From Promethearchaeia archaeon (GTDB taxonomy: Archaea; Asgardarchaeota; Lokiarchaeia; Sigyniarchaeales; SOKP01), in the NCBI GenBank assembly GCA_029856295.1, contig JAHQWS010000109.1:1-7424 (forward strand): a stretch of DNA of 7,424 nucleotides. The letters are read 5' to 3'. Both the position numbers and the translations under genes were made by a program. The first letter of the stretch is position 1. Every line of letters begins with the position of its first letter. The notes beneath the pieces were generated by a model. It was given only the letters and a program-made list of their open reading frames with translations, was not told the origin of the DNA and searched no databases. Positions 5,545-7,424 of the stretch are shown here, piece by piece.

Positions 5545-6413
5545 TGGGGTTTTCGATAAAAGAAATAACATTCAAACAAAAATATCTATTATACTTAACA
5601 GAGCCGGGATTCGCAGGTCCATGGTTTAGTTTTAAATTAAAAGGAAAACGGATAGGAACAATACCAGTAGTGTTAAAAAATATTGAACCAACTCCTATAT
5701 ATCAGTTAGTGAATAGCAGAAAAGGCACAAAAATTGATCGTATTACCTTAGATTTCGATATTAGGGAATATCTTAAAATATTGATACGTGAAAAAAAATT
5801 AGATCCATTAGTATTTAAAGATGAGGAACATATGATTCGTTTATATGTCGATATTTTCTTGCGTAGAGGTCAAGCACCATACATGAATACATACTTCACT
5901 TTAAAAAACAATTCTGACTTTGATTTAATTGACTTTTCTATGATTTTCATATTTGATTTTGATATAAATGGATTAGAAGGATTTGACAACGATTTATCCG
6001 GATATGACGAAGAAAATGACATAATATATCAATACGATAAAACTGGAGTTTATGCTGGTTTTTCTACAATTTCTAAACCAACTGGCTTTGAAACAAGTTT
6101 AACAAAAGATTTTCATTTAGGAGAGAAGAGATTGAATTTATCAAATACATTATATGAAAAGGAAGGTGAAATTTTATCAGCACTCCAAATTGAATTCAAA
6201 ACTCTCGAACCAGAGCACTCCTTTCAAACAGCATTAACGATATCTGGGGGCTACAGTAGGGAAGAATTATTTGAAAACATAAATGAGGGGAAAAAAGACG
6301 CAATTAAATACTTGAGTCAAGTTTACAGGTCTGTAAGATCAGAACAGAGAAATAAACAGGAAGTAGCTTTTATAAAATTGAATCTCCAAGAAGCTGAGGG
6401 GTGTAATGATTGA
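5544..6413 (+). CDS. Unrecognised beta-rich protein, 289 residues
   Basis: No family can be named with confidence. ATG 5544 is chosen over the adjoining TTG 5541 because AGAGG (5532-5536) sits seven bases upstream. There is no signal peptide or membrane helix, so the protein is probably cytoplasmic. The sequence alternates short hydrophobic strands with aromatic and acidic loops. Notable parts are LTEPGFAGPWFSF (18-30); a strand block from LYVDIFLRRGQAPYMNTYFTL (100-120); a strongly acidic patch 125-165 with FDFDINGLEGFDNDLSGYDE; YAGFST (170-175); and ALTISGGYSREEL (230-242). A helical, charged tail follows from about 240. The pattern suggests a large antiparallel beta-sandwich, loosely like the non-catalytic domains of sugar-active enzymes, and the acidic loop could bind metal; both are speculation. 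It follows the Roadblock-GTPase gene by 179 bases on the same strand and overlaps a tiny ORF at its 3' end. It is clearly coding, judged by its length and composition. Confidence 0.8.
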   Translation: MGFSIKEITFKQKYLLYLTEPGFAGPWFSFKLKGKRIGTIPVVLKNIEPTPIYQLVNSRKGTKIDRITLDFDIREYLKILIREKKLDPLVFKDEEHMIRLYVDIFLRRGQAPYMNTYFTLKNNSDFDLIDFSMIFIFDFDINGLEGFDNDLSGYDEENDIIYQYDKTGVYAGFSTISKPTGFETSLTKDFHLGEKRLNLSNTLYEKEGEILSALQIEFKTLEPEHSFQTALTISGGYSREELFENINEGKKDAIKYLSQVYRSVRSEQRNKQEVAFIKLNLQEAEGCND

Positions 6414-6519
6414 TAAATCCACTTTAATGATTCAAATAAAAAAGTCTTTAATGGAAAGTTATTTGATGAAAGCCTTGTGTTGGTCAGGATTTATTAAAGA
6501 AATTAATTGTATTGTATAA
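6406..6519 (+). CDS. Possible 37-residue protein overlapping the upstream stop
   Basis: ATG at 6406 lies inside the last codons of the preceding gene (stop TGA 6411-6413), and GAGGGGTG at 6396-6403 is a strong ribosome-binding site two to five bases before it, so translational coupling is plausible. The product begins MIDKSTLMIQIKKSLMES, with a short amphipathic helix, then LMKALCWSGFIKEI, and has two Cys. No family is recognised. It may be a real small operon member, the remnant of a longer gene cut short by a mutation, or simply the tail end of the neighbour's purine-rich 3' end. Confidence 0.35.
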   Translation: MIDKSTLMIQIKKSLMESYLMKALCWSGFIKEINCIV

Positions 6520-6554
6520 ATTTAATAATAGAAAGTAAAAATAAAGAATTTAAT

Positions 6555-6561
6555 AAAAAAA
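6555..6561 (-). terminator. T7 tract downstream of the HAD gene
   Basis: Seven T on the minus strand, 25 bases past the stop of the gene at 6586-7062, within AT-only sequence. This is a structure-independent archaeal type of terminator. Confidence 0.4.
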
Positions 6562-6585
6562 TTAAAATTTCTAATATGTCTTCAT

Positions 6586-7062
6586 TTACGATCTAAGAGT
6601 TCCTATCATAATTTTCTCATCCAATAAGAAATCTATTGCGCTGATAGGGTCTGGTACTACCACATCACTGTTTAAAATGCTTTTAACAGTTGCACCTTCA
6701 CTACCTAAAACAGAAATACCTAAAATAGAATTCTTAAGCATTAACGCATCATTGTTTCCATTTCCAATGGCAATGGTAACTTCTTTACCTAACTTGATCA
6801 GTTCAGAGTTTTTTGCTTCTGCCTCTGAATGTCTTTCAGTGGTAATTTTAATATAAGAAACTTTTAATTTGCTTGCGAGCTCCATCAAATTTCCCCGAGT
6901 ATCAGCAGATACCAAATAAATATTATAAAAGTTCTTCAATTCTTCAAATTTTTTTACTAAGGTATCTGAAATCTGTCCTTTAAATTGAATAGTCCCATTT
7001 ATGTCAAAGATTATATTTTTTACCTTAATTTTCCCATAATTTGGAATATCAAATTCTTTCAT
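6586..7062 (-). CDS. HAD-superfamily soluble P-type ATPase-like phosphatase (COG4087-like)
   Basis: A 158-residue cytoplasmic protein corresponding to the phosphorylation (P) domain of P-type ATPases without transporter parts. HAD motif I is FDINGT (19-24), with nucleophile candidate D20 and Asn at the +2 position; motif II is Ser52 in VSADT; motif III is probably Lys84 in AEAKNSEL; motif IV is GNGNND (100-105), with Asp105 kept. The ending MIGTLR and the segment LGISVLGSEGA (114-124) also match the remembered COG4087 pattern, in which DxNGT and GNGxND are usual, so these departures from DxDxT and GDGxxD are family features and not decay. The length is normal for the family. Its substrate is unknown; a small phosphatase or phosphate-binding role is likely. 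The start is ATG 7062, with AAAGG about 13 bases upstream. It is divergent from the phosphodiesterase gene and shares its promoter region. Confidence 0.87.
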   Translation of the reverse strand: MKEFDIPNYGKIKVKNIIFDINGTIQFKGQISDTLVKKFEELKNFYNIYLVSADTRGNLMELASKLKVSYIKITTERHSEAEAKNSELIKLGKEVTIAIGNGNNDALMLKNSILGISVLGSEGATVKSILNSDVVVPDPISAIDFLLDEKIMIGTLRS

Positions 7063-7109
7063 AATAAAATTAAACCTTTTATTAGATTCAAATTTTTATT
7101 CATCAATAA

Positions 7110-7120
7110 TTTATATAAAA
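7110..7120. promoter_or_regulatory. Shared TATA box between divergent HAD and phosphodiesterase genes
   Basis: TTTATATAAAA, almost symmetric, is the clearest TATA box in the window. On the plus strand it predicts a start near 7141, leaving about 16 bases before ATG 7157 with no Shine-Dalgarno sequence. On the minus strand it predicts a start near 7085 and a roughly 22-base leader that includes the AAAGG of the HAD gene. Confidence 0.5.
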
Positions 7121-7156
7121 CTTAAATAAAGAATAAATTAAATCGTGTATTTTTAA

Positions 7157-7424
7157 ATGAGTCGTAATGCTAAAGTTAACCAGGTAATATTAATAGTTAT
7201 TGATGATGTGCGTTCTTCACACCTTTTTGATTTAATAAATCAAGGAAAGCTTCCAAACATGGCTGAGCTTGCTGCGAGGGGCATTTCAAGTCAAAATTGC
7301 ATAACATCATTTCCAAGCGTAACATTCCCTTGTTATCCCAATATAATAACTGGATGTTATTCGGGATATTATCCTATTGAGGGAAGCGGTATTCCCAGTT
7401 ATCATTGGGTTGCGAGATCTGATC
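7157..7424 (+). CDS. Type I phosphodiesterase/nucleotide pyrophosphatase family protein (3' end outside window)
   Basis: Eighty-nine residues of the N-terminus of an alkaline-phosphatase-superfamily hydrolase of the PF01663 type. The first strand is QVILIVIDDV (9-18), with Asp16 in the metal-ligand position; members usually read IDG, so Asp17 is a small deviation. LPNMAELAARGI (32-43) is the conserved helix. FPSVTFPCYPNIITG (52-66) holds the nucleophile, Thr56, which takes phosphate during hydrolysis of nucleotide or other phosphodiester bonds. Two zinc-type metal ions are expected, but most ligands lie beyond the window. No signal peptide is seen, so the protein is probably cytoplasmic. It starts at ATG 7157, the first start in the frame after the TATA box at 7110-7120, and appears to have a short leader. 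Known members act on phosphodiesters, phosphonoacetate or phosphoglycerate, so the exact substrate cannot be given. Confidence 0.9.
   Translation, partial: MSRNAKVNQVILIVIDDVRSSHLFDLINQGKLPNMAELAARGISSQNCITSFPSVTFPCYPNIITGCYSGYYPIEGSGIPSYHWVARSD

Noticed and set aside
7097..7110. TTATT/AATAA inverted repeat near the divergent HAD/phosphodiesterase promoter
   Set aside because: Only five AT-only base pairs with a four-base loop; too weak to call an operator or hairpin.

Overview
The window is AT-rich (roughly 30% GC by eye) and compact. It carries ordinary standard-code genes, several TTG-proximal starts, TATA-like boxes about 25-50 bases upstream of starts, and T-rich tracts in place of hairpin terminators. 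A Roadblock/LC7 domain fused to a Ras/Rab-like small GTPase, a COG4087-type HAD protein, and a SNF2 plus SWIM gene pair together suggest an archaeon. The best guess is a low-GC Asgard lineage of the Lokiarchaeia or Heimdallarchaeia kind; this is inferred from gene content only.

Layout. (1) Bases 2-2969, plus strand: a SNF2-family DNA translocase whose 5' end lies outside the window, followed 14 bases later by a SWIM zinc-finger protein. The SWIM frame stops at 2835, but its apparent normal C-terminus continues in the -1 frame to 2969, which indicates a one-base frameshift. (2) Bases 3027-3963: two divergent genes, a two-helix membrane protein with a PH-like domain (minus) and an unrecognised 99-residue protein (plus). 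They share a TATA-rich region, and three ATTCTG half-sites in alternating orientation lie between the TATA box and the plus-strand start. (3) Bases 4051-4203: a weak small ORF on the minus strand. (4) Bases 4408-6519: the Roadblock-GTPase fusion, then an unrecognised beta-rich protein with a complicated leader, then a 37-codon ORF overlapping its stop. (5) Bases 6586-7424: a COG4087-like HAD protein (minus) divergent from a type I phosphodiesterase/nucleotide pyrophosphatase gene (plus) that runs off the window.

How the genes may work together. The SNF2 and SWIM proteins are a known kind of genomic pair and probably act on the same DNA substrate. The Roadblock-GTPase resembles a bacterial MglB-MglA pair in one chain and may be a self-regulating cytoplasmic switch; the beta-rich protein downstream is a candidate partner by position only. 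No RNA gene, CRISPR array, insertion sequence or integrase was seen. No gap between genes exceeds 300 bases.
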